From assembly GCF_009362815.1 (NCBI RefSeq), contig NZ_WHNX01000009.1:1-64000 (forward strand): 64,000 nt of DNA. Reading direction: 5' to 3'. Shown piece by piece: positions 49,304 through 59,209 of the stretch. Position 1 is the stretch's first letter; every line of letters begins with the position of its first letter. A model generated the notes under the pieces. That model saw nothing but the letters and a program-made list of their open reading frames with translations, was not told the origin of the DNA and did not search any database. Made by a program: the position numbers and the translations under genes. This DNA is from Alkalibaculum sporogenes (GTDB taxonomy: Bacteria; Bacillota; Clostridia; Eubacteriales; Alkalibacteraceae).

Positions 49304-51241
49304 TTATTGAGATTGTAGAGGTACAGAGTATTCACTACTAGAGATATCATCGTTAGCAGGCATCTCTCTGTCTTCAGGTTTTTGTCTATCAGTAGGTGGG
49401 TTACCCGTGGGTCTTTTACCATCTGTTGGGAAATCTTTATTATTTTTTGTTCCTCCACCTCCTGGGCCTTGATTGGCAACTGAACCATATTCAGTAACTG
49501 ACTGTGTTATTGTGAGGTTAGTGAGAAGTGTACCTGGACTATAGGTCCCTTCTGCGTAAAGACCATCTTTGTTGCTTCCCGTTGAGCTACCTCCTATATA
49601 TACATTGTAGGTAAAATTATTTTGTAAGTTCGGTGAGGAGAAAACAATTGACTCATAATTTTTAAGTGGCGCAAAGGTAAGTATGTTTTCTCCACTTTCT
49701 GACTCAATATGGATTAAGGTATTAGATTTTTGGGAACCCACATTTATATTAAAGCTATTCTGAGCAGATGTGGTACTCGGTGCTTGTGCCATTCTAGCAC
49801 TTCCAACTGCAAGTAGAAGTCCTCCATTCATTTCGAAGCTACCATCATAGTCTAGTGAACCATCACCGCTGTTGGTAGGGCCATTTACAATTACTATCCC
49901 ATCATTCATTGTAATTGAACCATTAGCATCTAGACCGTCGCCTTGTGCATTGACAATTATATAACCCCCATTAATAGTAAGTCCGATACCTTGAGTTTCA
50001 TTGAATTCGTTTTGACCAGGTCTTCCGTTAGTAGAAGATCCATCATTTCCTCCAGCAGCATTTATTCCATCATCAGTTGCAGTAATGTTTATATTACCAT
50101 CATTCACTGTTATTAAAGCACTTTCTATACCTTCATAACTCTTATCAATAGCGATGTCTCCTCCATTTATCACAATAGATGTATCTGAATGAATTCCATC
50201 ATCACCTGAGGACAGTTTTAATGTTCCGTTATTTACGGTTAGAGTATCATTTGAGTGGATAGCATCGTCTAATGAGTCTATTTTTATATTTCCACCGTCA
50301 ATAGTTATGTCAACTGCTGCTTTCAGTCCTTTGGCACTTCCAGTTTCGGTTGAAGTAGTAGCATTCTCACTTCCATTTCCTGAAACTATGTTTATATCAC
50401 CATTTTTTATTTGTAGTTGAGTTTCGGCTTGAATACCATCAGCTTGTGCAATTATATTGAAGATACCTTTTTCAATATATATATAACCTTTTGAAAGATC
50501 TTCATCGTTATTTGATTGCATTCCATCACTCTTGGCATTTATGGAAATATCACCATCTTTTATAGCGATATAATCTCTACCTCTTATTCCATCATTAATG
50601 GCATTAACAATCAAATTACCGCTTACTATTTTTAATCCATCTTTACTATTAATACCATGCTTGTAGTTTCCATTAATAGTTAATAAGCCGGTTCCATTGA
50701 TGGTAAGGTCATTTTTACTAAATAATGTAGAGTTAGGCTCATTTGATTCTACATCTATGTTTTCATACGAATTGCCATCTGTTATTGTATTTTCAGTTCC
50801 ATCAGCAAGAGTAATTATAGTTTTTGATGATTTCATTACGTATATAGGTGAACTATTAAGGTTTGTAATGTTTGCACCATTTAATATTATTCTTACATTT
50901 TCTTCATCTTGAGTATTGACAATGATTTGACCATTGTCTAGAGTTCCTGTTACTGTGTATAGGCCACTTGAATTTATAGTGAGAGTATTTCCAGAAATTG
51001 TTGCACCTTGACCATCAAAAGAGATTGAATCTCCATTTAGTGTTATATTAGATGATTCTAAATCATCCCAGCTGCTTTCAAGATCATCAGCTTCAAACTC
51101 CACTGAGAGGGGTGTAGCTGTTAGAGTTTCCTCAGTTGTGTCGTCAGTTATATTTTTTTCACATGCAGAAAACGTGAATATACAGAGAAAAATTATTAAA
51201 AATGTTGCAATTGTTTTGTGCTTATATTTTTTTATTATCAT
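49304..51241 (-). CDS. Surface lipoprotein with beta-helix, Cthe_2159/DUF4353 type
   Basis: This 645-residue lipoprotein has a signal peptide to about residue 26 ending in FSAC. The body repeats short strands of the pattern ING-N-I-I-A-DGI (INAKSDGMQSNNDED, IIAQADGIQAETQLQ, SGDDGIHSDTSIVINGG), the right-handed parallel beta-helix of the calcium-dependent Cthe_2159 family, which binds acidic polysaccharide such as polygalacturonate. A Gly/Pro/Lys-rich tail (about 595-645) may reach into the wall. ATG 51241 has AAAAGGAA before it. The family often travels with VTC-domain and DUF4956 proteins, as here. Confidence 0.85.
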   Translation of the reverse strand: MIIKKYKHKTIATFLIIFLCIFTFSACEKNITDDTTEETLTATPLSVEFEADDLESSWDDLESSNITLNGDSISFDGQGATISGNTLTINSSGLYTVTGTLDNGQIIVNTQDEENVRIILNGANITNLNSSPIYVMKSSKTIITLADGTENTITDGNSYENIDVESNEPNSTLFSKNDLTINGTGLLTINGNYKHGINSKDGLKIVSGNLIVNAINDGIRGRDYIAIKDGDISINAKSDGMQSNNDEDLSKGYIYIEKGIFNIIAQADGIQAETQLQIKNGDINIVSGNGSENATTSTETGSAKGLKAAVDITIDGGNIKIDSLDDAIHSNDTLTVNNGTLKLSSGDDGIHSDTSIVINGGDIAIDKSYEGIESALITVNDGNINITATDDGINAAGGNDGSSTNGRPGQNEFNETQGIGLTINGGYIIVNAQGDGLDANGSITMNDGIVIVNGPTNSGDGSLDYDGSFEMNGGLLLAVGSARMAQAPSTTSAQNSFNINVGSQKSNTLIHIESESGENILTFAPLKNYESIVFSSPNLQNNFTYNVYIGGSSTGSNKDGLYAEGTYSPGTLLTNLTITQSVTEYGSVANQGPGGGGTKNNKDFPTDGKRPTGNPPTDRQKPEDREMPANDDISSSEYSVPLQSQ

Positions 51242-51357
51242 ATTATCAATTCCTTTTCTCTCAATTTTATCCCGCATTAACAGGCACTAAGACTCCTATC
51301 GTATGTTCGAGATTCTACTCCTTTTTTGTTGCGTATCAACCTATTGGTTCTACTAAT

Positions 51358-51391
51358 ATTCAGTAGGGGATGAAGAAAACCCCTACTGAAT
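51358..51391 (-). terminator. Stem-loop between DUF4956 and beta-helix genes
   Basis: ATTCAGTAGGGG (51358-51369) and CCCCTACTGAAT (51380-51391) form a perfect 12-bp stem behind the DUF4956 stop. The T-tract is poor, so partial read-through into the lipoprotein gene is likely. Confidence 0.65.
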
Positions 51392-51414
51392 AAAGATCAC
51401 GTTTGGTAACATTT

Positions 51415-52086
51415 CTATGCAGCGTATTCACCATTATAGCTGACTAATGTAGCATTAGAGACTCCTTCTAGGGATGATAATTCATTCATGAATATAGTAT
51501 CATTGTTTTTTACTCTGACTTCATAGATCAGCTCTATACATCCTTTTGTAATAGATTTAGATTTTATTTTTAGTTTTTTGCATTTTGCCTTAACTAATTG
51601 AGAAGATGTAACTTCTGCAATTTCATTTTCCAGATTAAGCATAAGTATATAGGAGGATTCTTGAGGATTTTTTGATTGGAATCCTAGTAGTACGGTACCT
51701 ATAAGTACTGATCCTAAAATCGCAAGAGGTAATAGTCCCGCTCCAAGTATAATACCTGCACCGATTGACCAGAAAAGAAACACTAAATCTAATGGATCTT
51801 TAATGGCTGTTCTAAATCTGACTATTGATAAGGCGCCAACCATACCTAGAGATAATACCACATTAGTAGTAACAGCAAGAATGATGAGGGTAGTAAGCAT
51901 AGACAATAGTACCAGGGAGGTGTTAAATGGTTCTGAATACATTACCCCAGAAAATGTTTTTCTATAAATAAAGTAAATAAACAATCCAATAATAAAGGAA
52001 CACAATAAAGCTATAGTTGCATCTATTATAGAGAATTCAGTTATCTTTTCTAAGAATCCTGTTTTTAATATTTCATCAAATGTCAT
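51415..52086 (-). CDS. DUF4956 membrane protein
   Basis: This 223-residue protein has three to four membrane helices in the first 135 residues and a cytoplasmic ferredoxin-like C-terminal domain. The segment LGMVGALSIVRFRTAIKDP is the conserved family core. DUF4956 proteins are almost always encoded next to VTC-type polyphosphate polymerases, as here (26 bases apart), and are thought to be their membrane partner; the role is not established. Confidence 0.85.
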   Translation of the reverse strand: MTFDEILKTGFLEKITEFSIIDATIALLCSFIIGLFIYFIYRKTFSGVMYSEPFNTSLVLLSMLTTLIILAVTTNVVLSLGMVGALSIVRFRTAIKDPLDLVFLFWSIGAGIILGAGLLPLAILGSVLIGTVLLGFQSKNPQESSYILMLNLENEIAEVTSSQLVKAKCKKLKIKSKSITKGCIELIYEVRVKNNDTIFMNELSSLEGVSNATLVSYNGEYAA

Positions 52087-52111
52087 AGTATATGACCTCC
52101 TCTTGTATTTT

Positions 52112-52801
52112 TTATAAGGTAATTAGTCGTCCAGCTGCATATTTAGAATTTGAAGCAGACGATGTCTCGTTTACTTGTACTAAATCTCTTATTATTGAGG
52201 GTATAAATCGATCAAATTTTACCTCTAAGATGAATTTTTTATGTTCGATTTCTAATAAAGTTGAATCTTGAAAAAAATCAAACCCTTCTTGTATACTAGA
52301 TCTAATATTAGAGTCTAGTGTAACTCTGGTATTTCCCGGTAAATAAGTGTATGCATCTCTTTCATATCCTATAAGAATCTTAGGCTTAAGGACTTTTAAT
52401 TTACTTTTGAAATAAAATTCTCTTCTAATTGACTCACTACTGTTTTTTAGAAAATTAATATCACCTAAAATAATCTTATTTGCTTCTTGTCTCGTAAGTA
52501 AGGTACTTAACTTGTATCCTTTTTTATGCTCCTTCACTTTCTTTTCTAACCTTATATAACTATAGTCGTTGTTATAACATCTAATTCTAAACTTTTCTCT
52601 ATAAGGAACTCCATCTAGTTTTTCATATAATATTTCATTGTATATATTGTCGAAGTACAAACTTTTAACTAAGTATGTTTTCCCATTACAATTCTCATCT
52701 CTGGGTAGTACTTTGCCTAATCTACTAGATAAGGCAGCTTTAGAAGCTTGTGATATTGAATGCTTATATTCATTTCTATAACATAGGTCTTCCATTGACA
52801 T
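52112..52801 (-). CDS. VTC-domain polyphosphate polymerase-like protein
   Basis: This 229-residue protein has the tunnel fold of the yeast Vtc4 catalytic domain. Basic residues that line the polyphosphate tunnel are in YRNEYKHSIS, YREKFRIRCY and IRLEKKVKEHKKGYK, and the metal-binding Glu lies in LLEIEHKKFILEVKFD. It would polymerise phosphate from ATP, or use the same fold for another polyanion. It is the first gene of the VTC-DUF4956-lipoprotein unit; the CotH-like kinase often found with it is absent. Confidence 0.87.
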   Translation of the reverse strand: MSMEDLCYRNEYKHSISQASKAALSSRLGKVLPRDENCNGKTYLVKSLYFDNIYNEILYEKLDGVPYREKFRIRCYNNDYSYIRLEKKVKEHKKGYKLSTLLTRQEANKIILGDINFLKNSSESIRREFYFKSKLKVLKPKILIGYERDAYTYLPGNTRVTLDSNIRSSIQEGFDFFQDSTLLEIEHKKFILEVKFDRFIPSIIRDLVQVNETSSASNSKYAAGRLITL

Positions 52802-52916
52802 TACTCCTTGTTTACATATTTTTTAATGATATTGTGTTCTGTAATAATAATAGTCCTTTTAAAAATGTATTTCTCCGAAAAATCTACAGAAAAATCAAGT
52901 AAAATTCACGAAAAAA

Positions 52917-52941
52917 ATAAAGCTTTAAAGTAAAGCTTTAT
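52917..52941 (-). terminator. Terminator behind the histidine kinase gene
   Basis: ATAAAGCTTT (52917-52926) and AAAGCTTTAT (52932-52941) pair over a 5-base loop, followed on the minus strand by seven T. It separates the two-component genes from the VTC unit, which must have its own promoter in 52802-52916. Confidence 0.75.
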
Positions 52942-52978
52942 CGAAAATAGGGTAGGATGTAAAAAATAGCGCTGTGTA

Positions 52979-54331
52979 TTATAAGAATAAGGTAAAGGTT
53001 GAACCTTTTGGACTTGTATCTACTTCTATCCTTCCATTATATGAAGTTACTATTGATTTTACGATTGATAGACCTATGCCATGTACACCTTTTTCTCCCT
53101 TATAGAATCTATCAAATATATTAGGAAGTTGTTCTTTATTAATTCCAGTACCATTATCTGCTACTCTAACTATTATTCTTCCTTCTTGATTTTTACAAGT
53201 GATAATAATTTTATCTTTTGTATACCTAAGTGCATTGGATATTAAATTGTGAAAGGCTCTTTCAATAGATTTTTCGTCGTATTTAAACAGGACAGGGTAA
53301 TCGTCAAAATCATAAATAATGCTAATGTTTTTTTTCTTAAATACCGTGCTATAGCGCTCTACGGTGTACGAGAGAGTCTCTCTTAAATCGCCTTCTTTAT
53401 AGACCATATCATTTGATCTGGCTTCTAATCTAGAAAGGTATATAATATCTTCAACTAGTTCACTTAATTTATCCGTTTCATCTCTAATAATTGATGAAGC
53501 TTTGTTCTTATCTATAAGATTGTATTCTATTCCTTCTGCATTAGTCTTTATAATTTGCAAAGGTGTACGTAGCTCATGTGATACATTCTGGAAAAATACT
53601 CTTTGTTCTGTATCGTACTCTTCAAGTTTTTTTGTAGTTTCATTCATAGATTCTTTTAAATCGTGAAGCTCTAAGTCTTGAAATTCATCTTTAATAGACG
53701 CATACTTGCCCTCACCAATTCTTTTAGCAAATGCAGAAAGATCTTTGATTGGGTCAGTGATCCTTGTAGATATAATATAAGTAACATAAAAAGTTAATAT
53801 TAGAGCTAATATCATAACTGCTAGCAAGATACTACTTAAACTATTTTTAAATTCATCAAGATTTGTCATGTTAATAAAATAGACAATATATGAATTAATG
53901 CTATTTTTATCGTGAACAGAAGTATAATAATACGTCCCTGAATCAGTAGTGATTTTTTCTACTTGGTCAGTGTAGAGATTAATTTTCTCTTTTTTTATTA
54001 TCTCAATAAATGCAGTTAGATCTGTATTGGTGTTATATTGAAAGAGTTCAGGTTTTATTACTTCATAGTTAGATGTGACAACTAGTGCTTCTGCTCTACC
54101 TGTTGGAGTCTTATCTGGTCTTTTAGGTTCTACGGGCATTTCACGATTATTATTTGGGATATCTTTAATGTATTGTCTTGACTCTGTTAAGACTTGAGTT
54201 GCATTGTACTTAATATATTCAGATATAAGTAAATTAAAAGCTATAGAAATAAGAACAAAAATACTGGCTATAAGAATTGCCACACTTGACACAAGTCTAT
54301 ACTTGATACTTTTTTTCTTTCTTTCCCTCAA
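52979..54331 (-). CDS. Sensor histidine kinase
   Basis: This is a 450-residue kinase. Two membrane helices (about 14-36 and 158-180) enclose an external sensing domain of about 120 residues, followed by HAMP, the phospho-acceptor His in FFQNVSHELRTPLQ, and the ATPase with NLISNALRYT and DRFYKGEKGVHGIGLSIV. The start is TTG 54331, which overlaps the stop of the regulator gene as TTGA and has AAAGGAGG in front; the longer frame from 54367 lacks an RBS. It probably controls the neighbouring VTC/surface-protein genes. Confidence 0.91.
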   Translation of the reverse strand: MRERKKKSIKYRLVSSVAILIASIFVLISIAFNLLISEYIKYNATQVLTESRQYIKDIPNNNREMPVEPKRPDKTPTGRAEALVVTSNYEVIKPELFQYNTNTDLTAFIEIIKKEKINLYTDQVEKITTDSGTYYYTSVHDKNSINSYIVYFINMTNLDEFKNSLSSILLAVMILALILTFYVTYIISTRITDPIKDLSAFAKRIGEGKYASIKDEFQDLELHDLKESMNETTKKLEEYDTEQRVFFQNVSHELRTPLQIIKTNAEGIEYNLIDKNKASSIIRDETDKLSELVEDIIYLSRLEARSNDMVYKEGDLRETLSYTVERYSTVFKKKNISIIYDFDDYPVLFKYDEKSIERAFHNLISNALRYTKDKIIITCKNQEGRIIVRVADNGTGINKEQLPNIFDRFYKGEKGVHGIGLSIVKSIVTSYNGRIEVDTSPKGSTFTLFL

Positions 54332-55026
54332 GGGTTTTCCTCCTTTATAGTAAAACCGAATCCCCAAATAGTTTCAACTTGAACTCGTGAGTCAGCAAGT
54401 TTTTTTCGTATTCTTCTAACAGTATCATCACATGCTCTAGTTTCAACATCTTTACTATAACCCCATATCTCATCTAAGAGCTCATCTCTAGAGATTGCCC
54501 TGTCCTTATTTTCTATTAAATAAATTAAAAGATTATATTCAGTAGGTGTTAAATCAAGTGGGTTTTCTTCATGCAAAACTTTCATTGTCTTTTTATTAAT
54601 TGAAATATCTCCATAGTTCAAATTAACTTCACTTATTTGTGCATTTTGGGCTTGCTTGTCTAAATTCACCCTTCTGATCATAGCTTTGACTCTCATAACA
54701 AGAGAAATTGCACTAAAAGGTTTTGTAAAATAATCATCACTACCTAGATTAATTCCTGTTGCATAATCAAGATCACTATCCTTCGCCGTGAGGATAATAA
54801 TGGGTACAGTACTGATTTTCCTTATTTTTTTTGTTATTTCAAATCCAGTTGATCCAGGCATTAATATATCTAATATAACTAAATCGCATTGAGTTTTCAC
54901 AAATTCTGCATATAATAAATCTCCATTTTCAAAATCGGTAACTTTATAATTTTCGCTTTCAAGAAAAGTCTTAACTGTTTCCCTGATATTGTCCTCATCT
55001 TCAGCAATATATATATGTTCATTCAC
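54328..55026 (-). CDS. Response regulator, OmpR/PhoB family
   Basis: This 232-residue protein has a receiver domain with phosphorylated Asp53 in DLVILDILMPGSTG and Lys in DYFTKPFSA. The C-terminal winged helix contains LTPTEYNLLIYL and RACDDTVRRIRKKL. The GTG at 55026 lies 8 bases behind AAAGAGG and is preferred over the upstream GTG at 55035. It forms an operon with the kinase at 54331. Confidence 0.92.
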   Translation of the reverse strand: MNEHIYIAEDEDNIRETVKTFLESENYKVTDFENGDLLYAEFVKTQCDLVILDILMPGSTGFEITKKIRKISTVPIIILTAKDSDLDYATGINLGSDDYFTKPFSAISLVMRVKAMIRRVNLDKQAQNAQISEVNLNYGDISINKKTMKVLHEENPLDLTPTEYNLLIYLIENKDRAISRDELLDEIWGYSKDVETRACDDTVRRIRKKLADSRVQVETIWGFGFTIKEENP

Positions 55027-55097
55027 TTGTATCACCTCTTTAATTATTATAAGCTAAAAAGCATTAAAAAGTTACGAAAACTATACGCAAATTTCTG

Positions 55098-55106
55098 TGA
55101 TATAAT
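55098..55106 (+). promoter_or_regulatory. Extended -10 promoter element before the LevR-type gene
   Basis: TGATATAAT (55098-55106) is an extended -10 box. The -35 region is poor. It is the best promoter candidate in the 240-base divergent region between the response regulator and the sigma-54 activator. Confidence 0.4.
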
Positions 55107-55286
55107 GAAAATTGTTTTAGTACAATATATAAGAAATGTAAGGTAAGTGAATACAGTTATAGTGTTAAGAAAGAAATAAAGAAAAATAGAAGTAGTAGAT
55201 CTATCGAATGCAATTAAATTTGTGATGAGACTTTTTACAAGTGAAAATATTATAAGTATCTTTGAGGAGTGAAGGAGAGATCGTTT

Positions 55287-58079
55287 TTGAAAAGAAAACA
55301 AAAAGTTTTTAATGCATTAAAATCTCTATGTGAGTCAATTACAATTATGGACATAAGAAATGGGATTCAAGGAATTACAACTGAAAATATATCTGATATA
55401 ACTCAAATTAGCAGAAATAATGTTAGTTTTGAATTAAATACATTAATAGGTGAGAAAAAAGTAATTAAAATAGTTGGAAGACCTGTTTATTATTTTGAAA
55501 AGACTCAATTAGAATCAATCATAAGTAAAAAAATAAATAAAACTTCTTTTGATTCTATTGATGAATTGATTGTAGATACTCAAAAAATCAAAGAAACTGA
55601 AAATGATTTATTTGAACAAATGATTGGTTGTTATGGTAGTCTACAAAATCATATAAAAAAATTAAAAGCTGCCGTTATATACCCTCCTAATGGTCTACAT
55701 ACAATGTTAGTGGGACCAACTGGTGTAGGAAAATCAACTTTTGCTGAATTGATGTATAAATATGCTCTTGTAAACAAAGTAATTGCGGAAGAAGGCAAAT
55801 TAATAGTCTTCAATTGTGCTGAGTACTCTGAAAACCCTCAATTATTAATGTCACAATTATTTGGATATATGAAAGGTGCTTTTACTGGAGCAGATAGTGA
55901 CAAGCAGGGGCTTATCGATAAGGCAAATGGTGGATTTTTGTTTTTAGATGAGATACATCGTCTTTCACCAGAAGGTCAAGAAATGCTATTTACATTAATT
56001 GATAAAAATTTATATCGGAGACTTGGTGAAGTAGAATTACATAGAATAGCAAAAGTAAGAATTATAGGTGCTACTACTAAAAAAATAGATTCGAGTCTTT
56101 TAAGTACATTTATCAGAAGAATACCTATTGTAATTAATCTTCCATCTTTAATAGAGAGAACTCAAAATGAAAGAATGGATCTTATTAAACAATTTATTTA
56201 CAATGAGTCTATTAGAATTAATGCCGATATAAGGGTTGATCGCCAAGTTATCGAATCATTACTATTATACGATTGTATAGGAAACATTGGGCAACTTAAA
56301 AGTGACATACAACTTGTATGTGCTCGTGGTTATTTAGATTATAAGGTTCAGAATAGAGACTCCGTAGAAATTTCAATACCTTTGCTACCTGACTATATTT
56401 ATGAAGGGTATTTTAGATCTAAGAAAAGAAGTGAAAGTGTAAAGCTAGACACAGAAAATCAAGAGGCTCTATTGTTTTCTAAAGAACATGGTGTATTATT
56501 TGAAGGTCTAGATGATAAATATAATATTTCAAAAAAAGTATACAAAATTATAAATGAAAAATTAGCAAGTTATTCAATTGAAGGCTGTAGCCCAGAGGTA
56601 ATTAATAAAATAATAGATAAGGATATACACAAATATTTATGGGATTTGGAACAAAAATTTAATATAAAATACTATACTATTCAAAAAGAAGAGATTTTTA
56701 AAGTGATTGAACCTGTAATATATTATGCAGTTGAAAATGCATTGAGAAAAGCAGAGGAAATATTAGAAAAAAATTTTAATAATAAAGCATATATAGCATT
56801 ATCTATGCATGTAAGCGAACTAATTAAGAAGATCGAGGATAAACGCTATAATAATATAGAAGATAGAAAAGAGATTTTAACGAATTACCCACAAGAGTAT
56901 AAAGCAGCACAAATGATTAAACAGGATCTTGAAAGAGATTTACATATTCAAATTGTCGAGGAAGAAATCATATTTATTACAATGTTTCTATATGCAATGA
57001 ATAAAGAAAATAATTATGATCATTCTAAAATAACCATTTTAATAATATGCCACGGAGAAAATACAGCAAGTAGTATAGCTAAAGTAGCAAATAGTTTATT
57101 AGGTACGAATATTTGTTATTCACTTGATATGCCTTTAGATATGAAAGTTGGAGAAGCATTTCAACAAGCAGTTGACATAGTAAAAAGTATTAATCAAGGA
57201 AAAGGAGTCTTACTAATGGTAGATATGGGTGCCTTAACGACTTTTTCTACATTTATTACAGAGAAGACAGGAATTCAAACAGCTACTATTGAGATGGTTT
57301 CTACTCCATTAGTTTTAGAGGCAGTTAGAAAATGTCTTTTTTCAGAATGTGACTTAAATGTATTGTGTAATGATTTAAAAACTATTACACCTTATAGAGA
57401 AAGAAAAAAAGAATGTAAAAGAGAATTTCAACAGTGTGTATTAGTTACATGTATTACAGGAATAGGTACGGCAAAAAAAATAATTTCATTTATTAAGCAA
57501 AACAGTGAATTGCTAGATCAAAATATTATGTATATACCTTTAAATGAAAGAGAGTACTTATCTAAAATGGAGTACTATAAAAATAATGCAGTAGCTGTTA
57601 TAGGAACATTAGATTTAAAAATCGAAAATGTACCATATATTCCGACAGATGAAATAATCGAAGAGAACGGGGTAAAAAGATTAGAAAGTATATTAGGTTT
57701 ACAAGAATATAATAACAAAGAAATTACGCAGCTGACTGATTCAGATATAATCCATATCTTAGGAGTAACACTTGTGTTCTTGAATCCACAAAAAATATAT
57801 AATGCTTTAAAAACGAGATACTATTCGATATTAAACGAGTTAAATAGTGTAGATAATGATAAATTAAAAACCAAGTTTTTTATTCACTGTAGCTGTATGG
57901 TAGAGAGATTAATAAAAAATGAATCAATTTATTATCAAAACACTAATCAAAAAATTAAAGAGTATATAAAATTATATAATATTCTTTGTTTTAATTTTGA
58001 AGAAATTGAAGAGATTTTTGGTATTAGTATTCCTGATACTGAAATATGTTATATTATAGATTTATTTAATACACTTTAA
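55287..58079 (+). CDS. LevR-type sigma-54-dependent activator with PRD and PTS domains
   Basis: This 930-residue regulator has an N-terminal winged helix (about 10-65) and an AAA+ domain (about 100-330) with Walker A GPTGVGKST, the sigma-54 contact motif GAFTGA and Walker B FLFLDEIH. Then follow PRD1 (about 440-570), an EIIA-Man-like domain (His in ILIICHGENTASS), an EIIB-Gat-like domain (Cys in LVTCITGIGTAKK) and PRD2 at the C-terminus. It should drive RNA polymerase-sigma-54 at the promoter at 58225 and be tuned by PTS phosphorylation. The start is TTG 55287, nine bases behind AGGAG. Confidence 0.93.
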   Translation: MKRKQKVFNALKSLCESITIMDIRNGIQGITTENISDITQISRNNVSFELNTLIGEKKVIKIVGRPVYYFEKTQLESIISKKINKTSFDSIDELIVDTQKIKETENDLFEQMIGCYGSLQNHIKKLKAAVIYPPNGLHTMLVGPTGVGKSTFAELMYKYALVNKVIAEEGKLIVFNCAEYSENPQLLMSQLFGYMKGAFTGADSDKQGLIDKANGGFLFLDEIHRLSPEGQEMLFTLIDKNLYRRLGEVELHRIAKVRIIGATTKKIDSSLLSTFIRRIPIVINLPSLIERTQNERMDLIKQFIYNESIRINADIRVDRQVIESLLLYDCIGNIGQLKSDIQLVCARGYLDYKVQNRDSVEISIPLLPDYIYEGYFRSKKRSESVKLDTENQEALLFSKEHGVLFEGLDDKYNISKKVYKIINEKLASYSIEGCSPEVINKIIDKDIHKYLWDLEQKFNIKYYTIQKEEIFKVIEPVIYYAVENALRKAEEILEKNFNNKAYIALSMHVSELIKKIEDKRYNNIEDRKEILTNYPQEYKAAQMIKQDLERDLHIQIVEEEIIFITMFLYAMNKENNYDHSKITILIICHGENTASSIAKVANSLLGTNICYSLDMPLDMKVGEAFQQAVDIVKSINQGKGVLLMVDMGALTTFSTFITEKTGIQTATIEMVSTPLVLEAVRKCLFSECDLNVLCNDLKTITPYRERKKECKREFQQCVLVTCITGIGTAKKIISFIKQNSELLDQNIMYIPLNEREYLSKMEYYKNNAVAVIGTLDLKIENVPYIPTDEIIEENGVKRLESILGLQEYNNKEITQLTDSDIIHILGVTLVFLNPQKIYNALKTRYYSILNELNSVDNDKLKTKFFIHCSCMVERLIKNESIYYQNTNQKIKEYIKLYNILCFNFEEIEEIFGISIPDTEICYIIDLFNTL

Positions 58080-58100
58080 TACACTAATAGATTCTACAAG

Positions 58101-58131
58101 ATACTGTTGCCCTGCAAACAGTATTTTTTTT
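58101..58131 (+). terminator. Terminator of the LevR-type gene
   Basis: ATACTGTT (58101-58108) pairs with AACAGTAT (58117-58124), followed by eight T. It isolates the PTS operon from the regulator gene. Confidence 0.85.
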
Positions 58132-58224
58132 GAGTAGAAATTGACATGTATGTAAAGCTGACGATGCACATAACATGCTTACTAAATTTTATAATTTGGT
58201 TTCTTTGTTGATTAAGACAGAAAT

Positions 58225-58241
58225 TTGGCATGAGATATGCT
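58225..58241 (+). promoter_or_regulatory. Sigma-54 (-24/-12) promoter of the PTS operon
   Basis: TTGGCATGAGATATGCT has the invariant GG (58227-58228) and GC (58239-58240) with exactly ten bases between, and matches most of the TTGGCAC-N5-TTGC consensus. It is the only such site noticed in the window and lies between the activator gene and its expected target. The activator should bind in 58132-58220, where no clear palindrome is visible. Confidence 0.88.
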
Positions 58242-58306
58242 ATATAAATACTAAGATACTTAAAGTCGACTAAAAAGTATTTGGATACAAACTAAGGAGG
58301 GATATC

Positions 58307-58717
58307 TTGACTGAAGTTATCATTGTATGTCATGGTAAATTGGCAGAAGCACTAAAAAACAGTGCAGAATTAATAACAGGTAAACAAGAACATATTCAAA
58401 CATACAATCTAGAACATGGTGATAGTGTAGATGAACTAAATGCAAATATACATGATTCAATAGTGGAAGCTCAAAAAAAACACCATGAAGTGATTGTATT
58501 AACAGATATGATGTCTGGTAGCCCGTTTAATGCAACTACAGCAAATATGAAGGAATTAGATTTTATTCATATTACTGGAATAAACATGCCTATTTTATTA
58601 GAAATTCTAATGTTAAGAAAAACTTGTACAGCAAATGAAATAGCAAATAATGTGATTAGTGTAGGGCGCGAGACAATTAAACTGGCAAACGATTTATTTA
58701 AGAAGGTGAATTTATGA
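58307..58717 (+). CDS. Mannose-family PTS EIIA
   Basis: This is a 136-residue phosphocarrier. His9 in TEVIIVCHGKLAEAL is the phosphorylation site, and LTDMMSGSPFNATT is the second conserved patch. It starts with TTG 58307 behind AAGGAGGG. It is the first gene of the sigma-54-driven operon; its stop overlaps the EIIB start. Confidence 0.93.
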   Translation: MTEVIIVCHGKLAEALKNSAELITGKQEHIQTYNLEHGDSVDELNANIHDSIVEAQKKHHEVIVLTDMMSGSPFNATTANMKELDFIHITGINMPILLEILMLRKTCTANEIANNVISVGRETIKLANDLFKKVNL

Positions 58718-59193
58718 AAAATATTGTGCTTACCCGTATTGACGATAGGCTTATCCATGGGCAAGTAGTAACTGCTTGGGTAAAACATACTAAGGGCAAT
58801 AGAATTATAATAGTGGACGATCAATTGTCAACAGATAGTTTTATGCAACAAGTTCTTCACATGGCTGCGCCTACAGGAATAAAAGTTGAGGTGGTAAATA
58901 CTGTTGATGCATCTAAATTGTTGAAAACAGAGCCGAAAAACAATGAAAGGATAATCATTCTAACAAAAGGGCCACATGTTTTAGAGCAGTTAATCATTAA
59001 TGATGGTGTTGAGATTCGCACAATCATTCTTGGAGGTATAGGAGCTAAAAGTGGACGCAAGAAATTTTACAGAAATATCTCAATTGATGATGAAGAATTG
59101 AGTTGTTTTAAAAGATTGATAGATAATGATGTAAAAGTATTTGTGCAAATTGTCCCAGATGAACGGGCTATTAGTATGGAAAAATTGATATAA
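58714..59193 (+). CDS. Mannose-family PTS EIIB
   Basis: This 159-residue protein has His15 in LTRIDDRLIHGQVVTAW as active site. It passes phosphate from EIIA to the incoming sugar. ATG 58714 overlaps the EIIA stop by 4 bases. It is clearly separate from the EIIB at 40563, so the two PTS systems serve different sugars. Confidence 0.93.
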   Translation: MKNIVLTRIDDRLIHGQVVTAWVKHTKGNRIIIVDDQLSTDSFMQQVLHMAAPTGIKVEVVNTVDASKLLKTEPKNNERIIILTKGPHVLEQLIINDGVEIRTIILGGIGAKSGRKKFYRNISIDDEELSCFKRLIDNDVKVFVQIVPDERAISMEKLI

Positions 59194-59209
59194 AGGGGAG
59201 GGTTTATTT

